Source: Neisseria dumasiana
Lineage (GTDB): Bacteria; Pseudomonadota; Gammaproteobacteria; Burkholderiales; Neisseriaceae
Assembly (NCBI RefSeq): GCF_022870885.1
Contig: NZ_CP091509.1
Span: forward strand, 2,615,564 to 2,679,563
Reading direction: 5' to 3'
Length of the DNA stretch: 64,000 nt
Shown: positions 1 to 8,984 of the stretch, piece by piece
How positions within the stretch are numbered: position 1 is the stretch's first letter
Layout: every line of letters starts with the position of its first letter
Notes under the pieces: generated by a model
What the model saw: the letters and a program-made list of their open reading frames with translations, nothing else
Database searches by the model: none
Told to the model about the DNA's origin: nothing
Position numbers and translations under genes: made by a program

Positions 1-54
1 CCCTCCGCTTTGGGCGGCGGCGGCGGACGCATGGCCTGCGGAGTGATCCGTTAG
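1..54 (+). CDS. 3' end of an unidentified gene
   Basis: The first 54 bases read in frame 1 as 17 residues ending in a Gly-rich stretch, then Met-Ala-Cys-Gly-Val-Ile-Arg and a TAG stop at 52-54. The codon choice (GGC, GCC, CGC) matches the GC-rich genes of the window. The fragment is too short to assign to a family, and it may be only a chance open frame. Confidence 0.35.
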   Translation, partial: PSALGGGGGRMACGVIR

Positions 55-102
55 TAAACGGCACAATACCTTTGCCCCCGGATATGAATGGTGTTCAAAG
101 CT

Positions 103-262
103 TATAGCCAATCAATTTAATTTTCATACGAGGCAGCAAGCCCAAGCAGCACAGCTAATACGGAACCGAGTCTGTTACCGCTTCAGCGGCTTACGCCGTC
201 GCTTTCTTTGAGCTAAGGCGCAGAAACGCCGTAGTCGAAGTTAAATTGGTTGATTATATATA
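103..262. repeat. Correia-like repeat element (CREE-like)
   Basis: About 160 bp bounded by TATAGCCAATCAA on the left and an imperfect inverted copy on the right. The interior carries the hallmarks of neisserial Correia elements: AATACGGAACCGA, a small inverted repeat around GCTTCAGC, and TTTGAGCTAAGGCG. The length fits the usual 150-160 bp. Together with the DUS hairpin and terminator this element fills the gene-free stretch 55-431. Confidence 0.8.
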
Positions 263-319
263 ACGCCATGTTTTGCCTGTGCCGGTAAGGCCGTCTGAAA
301 AATCTCAACGGACAAGACA

Positions 320-363
320 AAACCGAAGGCCGAACCTTAGTTAAAAGGTTCGGCCTTCGGTTT
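320..363. terminator. Perfect-stem terminator downstream of dksA
   Basis: Two 19-base arms (320-338 and 345-363) are exact reverse complements around a 6-base loop. The arms start with AAA and end with TTT, so the hairpin can work in both directions. It lies 3' of dksA. An inverted pair of DUS 12-mers (288-299 and 390-401) encloses it. Confidence 0.75.
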
Positions 364-431
364 AAATCAAACAGGTTTCAAGCAACTTTTTCAGACGGCC
401 TCAGCAGCCTGAACTGCCGGTTTGAAATGAA

Positions 432-848
432 TCAATCAGCAAACTGTTTTTTCATCTGCTCGCGGCGTTCTTGCGCTTCAACCGAAAGGGTTGCAGTGGG
501 GCGGGCAAGCAGGCGTTTCAGACCGATGGGTTCGCCGGTGTCGCGGCAGAAACCGTAGTCGCCTTCGTCGATGCTGCGGATGGAGGCTTGGATTTTGCTC
601 AACAGCTTGCGCTCGCGGTCGCGGGTGCGCAGCTCGAGGGCGTATTCTTCTTCCTGAGTGGCGCGGTCGGCGGGATCGGGAGCGGATTCGTGCTCTTGCA
701 GATGGCCGGTGGTGGCATTGGCATTGGCAATCAGTTCGTCTTGCAGTTTTACCAACAGCTCACGGAAAAAAGCCAGTTGGTCCGCATTCATGTAGTCTTC
801 TTCAGAGCCGTTCCAATTAAGGATGTCTTGTTCTGTGAGCTTTGCCAT
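432..848 (-). CDS. dksA: RNA polymerase-binding transcription factor DksA
   Basis: A 138-residue DksA-family protein. DksA enters the RNA polymerase secondary channel and works with ppGpp to adjust promoter activity, especially of rRNA genes. The coiled-coil tip motif D-P-A-D-R-A (residues 58-63) is intact, and the globular domain has the family signature around GEPIGLKRLLARPTA (105-119). Unusually, only one of the four zinc-finger cysteines of E. coli DksA remains (Cys101); the other positions read Thr104, Ser122 and Ala125, so zinc binding is unlikely. Terminated by the hairpin at 320-363. Transcribed away from yggT and proC with about 200 bp between, so it probably has its own promoter. 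Confidence 0.95.
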   Translation of the reverse strand: MAKLTEQDILNWNGSEEDYMNADQLAFFRELLVKLQDELIANANATTGHLQEHESAPDPADRATQEEEYALELRTRDRERKLLSKIQASIRSIDEGDYGFCRDTGEPIGLKRLLARPTATLSVEAQERREQMKKQFAD

Positions 849-1048
849 GGTAGTTCTTTCTTTCTCTGTTGGACGGTAGGCTTCGATTCAAAGCCCGCTT
901 TTAGGTTTGTTGTTGATTTTTCGATGATTTAACCTTTTTGTGCGGGGGCATCATATCACGGTTTTATGAATATGCCTTATTTTAAGCCTGCTCCGCGCCC
1001 GGTGTTTTTGTTCAGACGGCCTCTCTAACGGGTTAACTCATTGATATA

Positions 1049-1606
1049 TCAATTCAACAGCCATAAATTCAATTTGGCGGTCAACTGTGGCAGGATTGCA
1101 CTTAACCAAAACCACAGCATCAATGCCAGAACGCTGCCCGAAAAATCGTAGCGTCCGAATTTTAAAAAGACAAAAGGCCGCGACAATGGTTCAAATATTT
1201 TATGCAAAGATACTTGTAAAAATGAGTATGGATTTTGAAAACTCAGCACCATTCTCAATACCAAACCCAACAGTAAAACATAGGCAACGGCTTTAAACAT
1301 GCTTAAAACTGTGAAAAACAGATTGGCGGCGATCACTTTTATGCCGAAACCGCCCGGCAGCGAGATTAATGAAATCAGCGTAAAGGCGGTGTAATAGAGC
1401 AGCACGCAGGCCAAAATGCAGGCGGTATCCCAGCGGCCTAACGGCGGGGCGGCCTTGCGCAGCGGCTTCACCAGCCAATCGGTGGTATGGGTGCAGAATT
1501 GGGCAAACGGATGGCGGTAATCGAGCTTCGCCCATTGCAGCAGACAACGGGCCAAACACACGATGGCCAGGCCGTCTGAAAACAGAATCAATAATTTAGA
1601 CAACAT
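1049..1606 (-). CDS. yggT: YggT family membrane protein
   Basis: A 185-residue hydrophobic protein with two YggT repeats and about four to five membrane segments. YggT proteins are inner-membrane proteins of poorly known function, in some species linked to osmotic tolerance or cell shape. I chose the ATG at 1604-1606 because it lies one base after the proC stop and starts the hydrophobic segment; the longer upstream frame would run into proC. The proC stop and this start are both built around one DUS, which suggests translational coupling. YggT commonly follows proC in proteobacteria, which supports the call. Confidence 0.85.
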   Translation of the reverse strand: MLSKLLILFSDGLAIVCLARCLLQWAKLDYRHPFAQFCTHTTDWLVKPLRKAAPPLGRWDTACILACVLLYYTAFTLISLISLPGGFGIKVIAANLFFTVLSMFKAVAYVLLLGLVLRMVLSFQNPYSFLQVSLHKIFEPLSRPFVFLKFGRYDFSGSVLALMLWFWLSAILPQLTAKLNLWLLN

Positions 1607-1607
1607 T

Positions 1608-2405
1608 TCAGACGGCCTCGAATTGGCGGGTAATTTCCCGTGAACGCGCCACGCACGCATCAACGCCTTCGCCTATCGCTTCGGCTACCGAGCGGGCTTT
1701 AAAAGTTTCCAGCGCGGCAAACGTGGTGCCGCCTTTGGAGGTAACGTTTTGCTGGAGCACGCTGAAATCTTCGCCGCTTTGTTCGGCCAACGCAACCGCG
1801 CCTTTAAAGGTGGCCAAGCTGAGCTGATTGGCGGTTTCTTCATCGAAACCCTGCATAACGGCAGCTTTCTTCAAGGCATCGAGCAGATAAAACACATAGG
1901 CGGGGCCGCTGCCGGTAATGCCGGTAACGGCGTGCAGCTGGGCTTCGTCTTCCACCACCATCACTTGGCCGACCGCAAGCATGATTTGCGCCGCCAGCTG
2001 TTTGTCGGCCTCAGTGGCTCCGTCGCCCGCAAACAGCCCGGATACGCCCAAACCGACCCCGCTGGGCGTATTCGGCATCACCCGCACAATACGGCGCGTG
2101 CCGTTGAGATAGCGGCTCAAGGTATCGACACTCAATCCGGCCGCCACCGATATGACCAATGCGCCGTTGGTTTCCACACCCGCACACGCTGCCTGCATGT
2201 CTTGCGGCTTCACGGCCAACACCAGCACGTCTTCGCCGTGCAGTTGGGGCAGGGCTTCCGATACCGGCACACCCAACTCGCGCGCCAAGCGTTCGCGCTT
2301 TTCCGCACCGCGGTTCACAATATGGAGCGCGTATCCGCCCTGTCTGGCCAAACCGCCTGCAATAGCGGCCGCCATATTGCCGCCGCCTAAAAAATAAATG
2401 GTCAT
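1608..2405 (-). CDS. proC: Pyrroline-5-carboxylate reductase
   Basis: A 265-residue enzyme for the last step of proline synthesis, reducing 1-pyrroline-5-carboxylate with NAD(P)H in the cytosol. It has the N-terminal Rossmann glycine motif GGGNMA (7-12), R-V-M-P-N-T-P (108-114), and the C-terminal catalytic signature with TGSGPAY (164-170) and VTSKGGTT (221-228). Length is normal for the family. The final codons and TGA stop come from a DUS (GCCGTCTGA), followed one base later by the yggT start. No gene lies in the 250 bp upstream, so this is probably the first gene of a proC-yggT pair. Confidence 0.97.
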   Translation of the reverse strand: MTIYFLGGGNMAAAIAGGLARQGGYALHIVNRGAEKRERLARELGVPVSEALPQLHGEDVLVLAVKPQDMQAACAGVETNGALVISVAAGLSVDTLSRYLNGTRRIVRVMPNTPSGVGLGVSGLFAGDGATEADKQLAAQIMLAVGQVMVVEDEAQLHAVTGITGSGPAYVFYLLDALKKAAVMQGFDEETANQLSLATFKGAVALAEQSGEDFSVLQQNVTSKGGTTFAALETFKARSVAEAIGEGVDACVARSREITRQFEAV

Positions 2406-2655
2406 CGTCCGCTCCTTTCAAACGTGTCGAGCCGCCAGTATATAGCGAAACCGCCTGCCACCGTTACCGCAGCGAAAGATTGCCACTATCACGGCAGAAA
2501 ATATTTTGGAAAAGGCCGTCTGAACGCCACAACGCCGACAAGCCTAAGCGATTCCTGTTAAAATCACGCCTTTTCAGCAATTTGATAAGCCATACACCCA
2601 CGCCGTTTTTTCAGACGGCCTCCCGGCGCAAGCTTATCGCCCATCTATTTTATTT

Positions 2656-4518
2656 ATGAACATATTTTACGAAGAATCCGGCCAATTCAAAGTGGCGACC
2701 GTCGTTCAAAAAAACGATGCCAACTATCAGGCCGACACCCAGCACGGAAAACGCACCAAAGTTAAAGCCGCCAACGTATTTGTCGAATTCGACACCCCGC
2801 TCGACGACTTCCTGAACAAAGCCCAAGCCGAAGCCGCCGACATCGACACCGATTTGCTGTGGGAAGTGTGCGGCGAAGAAGAATTCACCGCCGAAGCCAT
2901 CGCCGAAGAATATTTCGGCCACGCACCCGCCAAAACCGAGCTGGCCGCCACCCTGATCGCCCTCTACGCCGCGCCGATGTACTTCTACAAAAAGGCCAAA
3001 GGCGTATTCAAAGCCGCGCCCGAAGAAACCCTCAAGCAGGCGCTGGCCGCCATCGAGCGCAAAAAGCAGCAGGAAGCGCAAATCGAAAGCTGGGCCGAAG
3101 CCTTGAAACAAGGGCAGATGCCGTCTGAAATCGCTGCCGACTTAAAAACCATCCTGCACGCGCCCGACAAACAGGCACTCACCTACAAAGCCTTCACCAA
3201 AGCCGCCGACGCGCTCAAACTCGCTCCGCTGGCACTCGCCATGCAAACCGGCGGCGTGGCTTCGATTCCGCAGTATCTTTACGACGGCTTTGAAATCAAG
3301 CATTTCCCCAAAGGCACCGGCTTTCCCGATGTCGCCGTCCCCGCTTTGGCCGACCTGCCCAAAGCCGACGTGCAGGCATTTTCCATCGACGACGACAGCA
3401 CCACCGAAGTGGACGATGCCATCAGCGTTACCGATTTAGGCAACGGCAGCAAACGCGTCGGCATCCACATTGCCGCGCCTTCGTTGGCCGTCGAGCCCGG
3501 CAGCGGTATCGAAGGCATCATCATGGAACGCCAAAGCACCGCCTATTTTCCCGGCGGCAAAATCACCATGCTGCCCGACAACTGGATTGCCTCTTTCAGC
3601 CTCGATGCCGGTGCATACCGCCCCGCCGTGAGCATTTATTTCGACGTGGACGCCGACTTCAACATCGGCGCGCCCGAACATAAAATCGAAGCCGTTTACA
3701 TCGCCGAAAACCTGCGTATTCAAGCCATTGAGCCGCATTTCAATACCGAAACCGGTTTGGATGCCGAAGGGCAGGCCATGTTCAACCACCACCGCGATTT
3801 AATCTGGCTGCACCAATTTGCCGTCGCCCGCCAAAAAGCCCGCGGCAAATACGAGCCGGAACGCGCCGTTCAATACGATTACAGCATCGAATTGAACGCA
3901 GACGGCAGCGTAGGCGTGGCCCGCCGCGAACGCGGTTCGCCCATCGACACATTGGTGAGCGAAATGATGATTCTCGCCAACAGCACATGGGCCGAAATGC
4001 TCGATGCCAACCACCTGCCCGGCCTGTTCCGTGTGCAGCCCGGCAACAGCAAAGTGCGCATGAGCACCAAATCCGAACCGCACAGCGGCATGGGCGTGCA
4101 ACATTACGGCTGGTTTACCTCGCCGCTGCGCCGCGCCGCCGACTACATCAACCAAAAACAGCTTATCAGCCTGATTTCAGACGGCCTGCCGCTGTTTGAG
4201 CACAACGATGCCGACCTGTTTGCCGCCCTGCGCGATTTCGATTCGGCCTATACCGCCTATGCCGATTTCCAGCGGCAGATGGAAAGCTATTGGAGCTTGG
4301 TGTATGTGCAGCAGGAAAACATCAAAGAGCTGAAAGCCACGCTGTTGAAAGAAGACTTGGTGCGTATCGACGGCCTGCCGCTGGTGGCCCGCGCCACCGG
4401 CATTCCGTTCGACGCGCTGCCCAAATCGCAGATGCTGCTGTCGGTAACGGAAGTGGATGCAGACAAACAGTTTATCGCGCTGAACTACCTGAAAACCGTT
4501 GTGCCTGATGCGGCTTGA
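2656..4518 (+). CDS. rnb: RNB-domain exoribonuclease (RNase II type)
   Basis: A 620-residue 3'-to-5' exoribonuclease of the RNB family, expected to degrade RNA and act in mRNA turnover. The catalytic acidic cluster is clear: FSIDDDSTTEVDDAI (242-256), which would bind the two metal ions. The second RNB signature FTSPLRRAADY is at 487-497. The length is nearer RNase II (about 640) than RNase R (over 750), and no S1-rich basic tail is visible, so RNase II is the better match; the symbol is by family. An ATGCCGTCTGAA uptake sequence is translated as Met-Pro-Ser-Glu at 3118-3129. The 250 bp before it hold only DUS copies. Confidence 0.85.
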   Translation: MNIFYEESGQFKVATVVQKNDANYQADTQHGKRTKVKAANVFVEFDTPLDDFLNKAQAEAADIDTDLLWEVCGEEEFTAEAIAEEYFGHAPAKTELAATLIALYAAPMYFYKKAKGVFKAAPEETLKQALAAIERKKQQEAQIESWAEALKQGQMPSEIAADLKTILHAPDKQALTYKAFTKAADALKLAPLALAMQTGGVASIPQYLYDGFEIKHFPKGTGFPDVAVPALADLPKADVQAFSIDDDSTTEVDDAISVTDLGNGSKRVGIHIAAPSLAVEPGSGIEGIIMERQSTAYFPGGKITMLPDNWIASFSLDAGAYRPAVSIYFDVDADFNIGAPEHKIEAVYIAENLRIQAIEPHFNTETGLDAEGQAMFNHHRDLIWLHQFAVARQKARGKYEPERAVQYDYSIELNADGSVGVARRERGSPIDTLVSEMMILANSTWAEMLDANHLPGLFRVQPGNSKVRMSTKSEPHSGMGVQHYGWFTSPLRRAADYINQKQLISLISDGLPLFEHNDADLFAALRDFDSAYTAYADFQRQMESYWSLVYVQQENIKELKATLLKEDLVRIDGLPLVARATGIPFDALPKSQMLLSVTEVDADKQFIALNYLKTVVPDAA

Positions 4519-4662
4519 TGCGGATCAGTTTGCAAGGTTTTGCGTAATCCATTGTAATCATGACGCAAATCAACCGTTGGGGCTGCGCGCCTTTACCGCT
4601 TTTTCCGCTTCCCGCATAATGCGGCTGATTGCTTTCATTTACTTCAGACAAGGAAACCGAAC

Positions 4663-5838
4663 ATGGCATTTTTGAAATTGACCGAACAAAACGTACAAGG
4701 CAAAACCGTATTGATCCGTGCCGATATGAACGTGCCGTTTAAAGACGGTGCCATCAGCGACGACACCCGCATCCGCGCATCGCTCGCGTCGATTCAATAT
4801 TGCTTGGACAACGGCGCGGCGGTGATCGTGATGTCGCACTTGGGCCGCCCCACCGAAGGCGAGTTCCACCCCGAAGACGACGTAGCGCCGGTTGCCGCCC
4901 ACTTGGGCAAACTGTTGGGCAAAGAAGTGAAGGTGTTGAACGATTGGCGCGAAAACAAACCTGCGCTCAAAGCCGGTGAAATCGCCATGCTGCAAAACGT
5001 GCGCATCAACAAAGGCGAAAAGAAAAACGATTTGGAATTGGGCAAAGCCTATGCCGCGCTATGCGACGTGTTTGTGAACGACGCATTCGGCACCGCCCAC
5101 CGCGCCCAAGCCTCTACCGAAGCCGTAGCCCAAGCCGCGCCCGTGGCCTGCGCCGGTGTGTTGATGGCCGGCGAATTAGACGCTTTGGGCAAAGCCCTCA
5201 AAGAGCCTGCCCGTCCGCTGGCTGCGATTGTGGCCGGCAGCAAAGTATCGACTAAACTCACCATTCTCGAGAGCTTGGCCGACAAAGTTGACCAATTAAT
5301 CGTCGGCGGCGGCATCGCCAATACCTTCCTGCTGGCTGCGGGCAAGCCCATCGGCAAATCGTTGGCCGAACATGATTTGGTGGAAGAATCGAAAAAAATC
5401 ATGGAAAAAATGGCGGCCAAAGGCGGCGTGGTGCCGCTGCCGACCGACGTGGTGGTGGCCAAAGCGTTTGCCGCCGATGCCGAAGCAACGGTAAAAAATA
5501 TCGACAATGTGGCCGAAGACGACATGATTCTCGACATCGGCCCGCAATCTGCCGCAGCCTTGGCCGAAGCCTTGAAAAAAGCCGGCACGGTGGTGTGGAA
5601 CGGCCCCGTGGGTGTGTTCGAGTTCGACCAATTTGCCGGCGGCACCGAGGTGCTGGCCAAAGCAATTGCCGACAGCAGCGCCTTCTCGATTGCCGGCGGC
5701 GGCGACACTTTGGCGGCGATTGCCAAGTTCGGCATTACCGACCAAATCAGCTACATTTCCACCGGCGGCGGTGCGTTCCTTGAGTTTTTGGAAGGCAAAG
5801 AGCTGCCTGCCGTGGCGGTTTTGGAAAAACGCGCTTAA
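4663..5838 (+). CDS. pgk: Phosphoglycerate kinase
   Basis: A 391-residue glycolytic enzyme that transfers phosphate between 1,3-bisphosphoglycerate and ADP. The N-terminal signature [10 protein letters not shown] (15-24) and the C-terminal nucleotide-binding glycine motif [10 protein letters not shown] are present, and the length is standard. It is a single-gene unit: two strong hairpins follow, a classic rho-independent terminator (5854-5886) and a long DUS stem (5901-5961). The start ATG follows AAGGAAACCGAAC, giving a reasonable ribosome site. Confidence 0.98.
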   Translation: MAFLKLTEQNVQGKTVLIRADMNVPFKDGAISDDTRIRASLASIQYCLDNGAAVIVMSHLGRPTEGEFHPEDDVAPVAAHLGKLLGKEVKVLNDWRENKPALKAGEIAMLQNVRINKGEKKNDLELGKAYAALCDVFVNDAFGTAHRAQASTEAVAQAAPVACAGVLMAGELDALGKALKEPARPLAAIVAGSKVSTKLTILESLADKVDQLIVGGGIANTFLLAAGKPIGKSLAEHDLVEESKKIMEKMAAKGGVVPLPTDVVVAKAFAADAEATVKNIDNVAEDDMILDIGPQSAAALAEALKKAGTVVWNGPVGVFEFDQFAGGTEVLAKAIADSSAFSIAGGGDTLAAIAKFGITDQISYISTGGGAFLEFLEGKELPAVAVLEKRA

Positions 5839-5853
5839 TCCCGACAGAATGTG

Positions 5854-5886
5854 AAAACAGGGAAAGCACGGGCTTTCCCTGTTTTT
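5854..5886 (+). terminator. Rho-independent terminator of pgk
   Basis: AAAACAGGGAAAGC and its complement GCTTTCCCTGTTTT form a stem around a short loop, followed by a T run. It lies 15 bases after the pgk stop. Confidence 0.9.
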
Positions 5887-5900
5887 GTTGAATGCCCGTT

Positions 5901-5961
5901 GCAGGCCGTCTGAAACCGTTTATTTAAGTGAATTGACCATAAACGGTTTCAGACGGCCTGC
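5901..5961. terminator. Long DUS-containing inverted repeat between pgk and rsgA
   Basis: Two 23-base arms (5901-5923 and 5939-5961) are exact reverse complements, each holding a complete uptake sequence. The loop contains a GAATTGACCATA string that resembles a Correia-element end. It probably acts as a back-up, bidirectional terminator. Confidence 0.7.
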
Positions 5962-6041
5962 GGCCTTTGCAAACTCAAGCCGGCCTTAGATATAAAATCC
6001 TGTAAAATAAACCGCTTTCCCCATCCGAGTATCTCAAACCT

Positions 6042-6908
6042 ATGCCAGACACCGCCCAGATTATCGCCAGCTACGGCCGCCGCTATACCGTGCGCACCCC
6101 CGGCGGCATTCAATATGATGCCACCACCCGCAAAAAACGCGTTGATTTTGCCTGCGGAGATTGGGTGCACATCAGCCCCATCAATCACGAACAGGCGGTT
6201 ATCGAAGATTATCTGCCGCGCGAAAGCCTGCTCTACCGCCAAGATGCTTGGAAAACCAAACTGATTGCCGCCAATGTCGATAAACTGTTTATCGTTACCG
6301 CCGCCGTGCCCGGCCCCAACGAAGCCTTGATCCAGCGTGCGCTGCTGGCTGCCGAAGCCGCCGGTATCGAAGTCGTGATCGTGCTGAACAAAGCCGACTT
6401 ACCCGAAACCGACGCTTGGCGGCAAAAACTCGGCTTTTACGAATCATTGGGCTACCCCGTAATCGAAACCTGCGCGCTCGACCACGCCGACGCACTCAAA
6501 CCTTTGATGCAGGGCTACACCAATATTTTTCTGGGGCAGAGCGGTATGGGCAAATCCACGCTCACCAACGCTTTGCTCGGCAGCCAGACTGCCCGCGTGG
6601 GCGAAATCTCCACCGCGCTCGATTCCGGCAAACACACCACCACCCATGCCCGCCTGTATGATATTGATGCCGAAACCAAATTAATCGATTCGCCCGGTTT
6701 GCAGGAATTCGGCCTGTTCCATCTCGAAGCGCCCCGCCTGCTCGAATATTTTCCCGATTTGCGCCATTTGTCGGGACAATGCCGTTTCCACAACTGCACC
6801 CACCGCGCCGAACCCGGATGTGCCGTGAAAGCGGCAGCCGAAACAGGCGCAATACGCGAATCACGGCTGGCGTTTTTACAGCGCATTACCGACGAACTGC
6901 TGCGCTAA
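6042..6908 (+). CDS. rsgA: Small ribosomal subunit biogenesis GTPase RsgA
   Basis: A 288-residue GTPase that helps late maturation of the 30S subunit. It shows the circular permutation typical of the family: G4 motif NKAD (116-119) precedes the P-loop GQSGMGKS (165-172) and the G3 motif DSPG (216-219). An OB-fold region is at the N-terminus. The C-terminal zinc site is complete: Cys247, Cys252, His254 and Cys260. It is followed by DUS copies and then truC on the same strand 100 bp later, with a DUS pair between them. Confidence 0.96.
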   Translation: MPDTAQIIASYGRRYTVRTPGGIQYDATTRKKRVDFACGDWVHISPINHEQAVIEDYLPRESLLYRQDAWKTKLIAANVDKLFIVTAAVPGPNEALIQRALLAAEAAGIEVVIVLNKADLPETDAWRQKLGFYESLGYPVIETCALDHADALKPLMQGYTNIFLGQSGMGKSTLTNALLGSQTARVGEISTALDSGKHTTTHARLYDIDAETKLIDSPGLQEFGLFHLEAPRLLEYFPDLRHLSGQCRFHNCTHRAEPGCAVKAAAETGAIRESRLAFLQRITDELLR

Positions 6909-7011
6909 CCATACGCAAAGGCCGTCTGAAAAACCGATTCTCAAACTATACAGCCAATCAAACTTTTTTCAGACGGCCCGAAACCTTTGCCCAATCCATC
7001 CGGCCATCCCT

Positions 7012-7740
7012 ATGCTCGACATCCTTTACCGCGACACCCTCTGTATAGCCGTCAACAAACCTGCGGGCATGTTGGTGCACCGCAGCTGGCTCGACCGCCA
7101 CGAAACCCGCTTTGTGATGCAGACCCTGCGCGACCAAACCGGCCGGCATGTCTATCCCGTCCACCGGCTCGACCGCCCGACCTCGGGCGTACTTCTGTTT
7201 GCCTTCGACAGCGAAAGCGCACACTTGCTGTCGCGGCAATTCGAGCAGCAAACCGTGCAGAAAACCTATTGGGCGGTTGTGCGCGGCCATCTGAACGGCA
7301 GCGGCCGCATCGACTATCCGCTCAAAGAAGAAGCCGACAAAATCGCCGACCCCTTTTCCGACCCCGACAAACCCGCACAACATGCCGTAACCGACTACCG
7401 CTGCCTTGCTCAAACCGAACAGCCGTTCCAATCTGCCGCCCGCTATCCTACCTCGCGCTATTCATGGGTAGAACTCACACCGCATACCGGCCGCAAACAC
7501 CAGCTGCGCCGCCATCTGAAACACATCTTTCATCCGATTGTGGGCGATACCACCCACGGCGACAATGCCCAAAACCGCGCCGTTGCCGCCCATACCGGCA
7601 GCACGCGCCTGATGCTTCATGCCCGCACGCTGGCATTCAATAAGCCTGACGGCAGCGGCAGAATCACCGTCTGTGCAGACGTTGACGGGCAATGGCAGCA
7701 GCTCGCCCGCGCTTTCGGCTGGCAGATACCGCCGCCCTAA
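7012..7740 (+). CDS. truC: tRNA pseudouridine(65) synthase TruC
   Basis: A 242-residue RluA-family pseudouridine synthase. The catalytic motif HRLDRPTSG is at 51-59 with Asp54 as the expected nucleophile, and the conserved TGRKHQLRRHL and HPIVGDTTHGD segments follow. The start (MLDILYRDTL) and overall pattern match E. coli TruC, which modifies U65 of tRNA, better than RluA or RluD. No S4 domain is present. Whether it also acts on other RNAs cannot be seen from the sequence. Confidence 0.88.
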   Translation: MLDILYRDTLCIAVNKPAGMLVHRSWLDRHETRFVMQTLRDQTGRHVYPVHRLDRPTSGVLLFAFDSESAHLLSRQFEQQTVQKTYWAVVRGHLNGSGRIDYPLKEEADKIADPFSDPDKPAQHAVTDYRCLAQTEQPFQSAARYPTSRYSWVELTPHTGRKHQLRRHLKHIFHPIVGDTTHGDNAQNRAVAAHTGSTRLMLHARTLAFNKPDGSGRITVCADVDGQWQQLARAFGWQIPPP

Positions 7741-7784
7741 AGCCCTTGGTGCAGACAAGCCGGTTGCCGGCACCGCCCTTTATC

Positions 7785-7848
7785 GTCAATCCGCTTGACT
7801 TTTATTACGGCGTTGCTGCCTTGCATTAAAGCTAAGTTATTGACCATA
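7785..7848. repeat. Correia-like element remnant
   Basis: The stretch reads, on the minus strand, as the right half of a Correia element: an altered form of GAGCTAAGG, then GCAGCAACGCCGTAATAAAAG and GTCAAGCGGATTGA. The other half is missing. A second end-like string (TTATTGACCATA) lies at its right side. Confidence 0.5.
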
Positions 7849-7854
7849 AAATAA

Positions 7855-7886
7855 ATAGGCCGTCTGAAACATTTCAGACGGCCTAT
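7855..7886. terminator. DUS hairpin between truC and rnpB
   Basis: ATAGGCCGTCTGAAA (7855-7869) pairs exactly with its complement at 7872-7886, leaving a two-base loop. It lies 3' of both truC and the convergent RNase P RNA gene, so it can serve both. Confidence 0.7.
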
Positions 7887-7893
7887 CCGTTAT

Positions 7894-8266
7894 GGGGGCA
7901 TACAGGTCGGGCGGTAAGCCGGGTTCTGTCGTCGGACAGCCATTCCTCTAGGCGCACCATTGCTGATACGCTCCAGCAACCTACCCGAACGCTCGGCGAG
8001 CAGCGTCAATGCGTTCTGTTTGGTCTTGCTCCGAATGGGGTTTAGCCTGCTGCGCCTTGTTACCAAGTGCACGGTGCGCTCTTACCGCACCTTTTCACCC
8101 TTACCTGTGCTGCCGAAGCAGCCATTGGCGGTATTGCTTTCTGTTCCACTTTCCGTCGCATTACTGCGCCCGGCCGTTAGCCGGCATTCTGCTCTTCGGA
8201 GCCCGGACTTTCCTCCCCGCAGGCTTTATACGTTGCGCGGCGGCTGTCTGCCCGGCCTGTATGCAC
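7894..8266 (-). ncRNA. rnpB: RNase P RNA (type A)
   Basis: The catalytic RNA of RNase P, which trims tRNA 5' leaders. On the minus strand the sequence has the near-universal 5' core GAGGAAAGTCCGGGCTCC, the conserved GGTAAGGGTGAAAAGGTGCG region, and the 3' end pairing region with GGCTTACCGCCCGAC. The two ends (GCATACAGG... and ...CCTGTATGC) can form the closing helix P1. Ends are estimated to within a few bases from P1 and from the -10 box. Confidence 0.93.
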
Positions 8267-8271
8267 GGCGG

Positions 8272-8300
8272 ATTATAACACGGCAGATGGCGCGGCAAAC
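8272..8300 (-). promoter_or_regulatory. Promoter of rnpB
   Basis: A perfect TATAAT (-10) lies at 8272-8277 on the minus strand, six bases before the likely RNA 5' end. A weak -35 (TTTGCC or GTTTGC, 8294-8300) sits 16-17 bases upstream. Confidence 0.65.
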
Positions 8301-8389
8301 TTCATCAAAACAAATAATCAGGGGTATAATTGTTGGTGCAGTAACGATAAAACCCGCTCGATTTCATTCATCTACAAGGAAAATCAATC

Positions 8390-8869
8390 ATGCACAAAAG
8401 CGTTTTACTTTGCCTGTTGATGGGCAGCGCGGCGGCTTTTGCCTCCGCCGCCGATATCCATATCGCAGAAACCGTTCCTTATGAAGACGAAAGCCGTATC
8501 GATAACCGCATCACGTCCGAATGCACCGAAATCGGCAGCCGCTTGTCTCAAGCCGTTGAAAAATATGCACGCGAAAATCAAATAACGGTTATACGCGACG
8601 GCAACACCGACCCCGAGGTATCTTATGCCAAGCTGCACATCACTTCGGCCATGAGCGCAGGCAATGCTTTCATCGGCCATGCAAAAGGAATGTCGGTTTA
8701 CGGCGAGCTTTACCGCAACGGCCAACCCGTGCATAAAACCACGTTCAACCGCAACTCCATGGGCGGCATGTTTGCCGGTTTCAAAGGTTCGTGCACCGTA
8801 CTTTACCGCACCGCCAACGCCTTGGGCAAAGACATCGCCGCTTGGCTGGCCACACAAAACCGCCCCTAA
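8390..8869 (+). CDS. Hypothetical secreted protein
   Basis: A 159-residue protein with a clear Sec signal peptide (Met-His-Lys, hydrophobic core, Ala-Ser-Ala cut near residue 20), so it is probably periplasmic. Two cysteines in the mature part (in SECTEIG and KGSCTVLY) could form a disulfide. A glycine-rich segment NSMGGMFAGFKG sits near the C-terminus. The form recalls DUF4410-like small outer-envelope proteins, but I do not recognise the family with confidence. The start follows AAGGAAAATCAATC. A DUS hairpin (8894-8925) ends the unit. Confidence 0.8.
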   Translation: MHKSVLLCLLMGSAAAFASAADIHIAETVPYEDESRIDNRITSECTEIGSRLSQAVEKYARENQITVIRDGNTDPEVSYAKLHITSAMSAGNAFIGHAKGMSVYGELYRNGQPVHKTTFNRNSMGGMFAGFKGSCTVLYRTANALGKDIAAWLATQNRP

Positions 8870-8893
8870 GCCGCCGCCTGTCATAAAAGTTTC

Positions 8894-8925
8894 AGGCCGT
8901 CTGAAAACAGCATTTCAGACGGCCT
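8894..8925 (+). terminator. DUS hairpin terminator
   Basis: AGGCCGTCTGAAA at 8894-8906 pairs with its complement at 8913-8925, 24 bases after the preceding stop codon. Confidence 0.65.
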
Positions 8926-8984
8926 TCTCTATAATCAATGCTAAAATACACTTTTCCCTTGCCAGCTATGTTCAGACGGCCTCA

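Noticed and set aside
8664..8984. N-terminal extension of the dinG frame.
   Set aside because: It overlaps the preceding secreted-protein gene in another frame and crosses its terminator; the DinG-like sequence begins at 8985.
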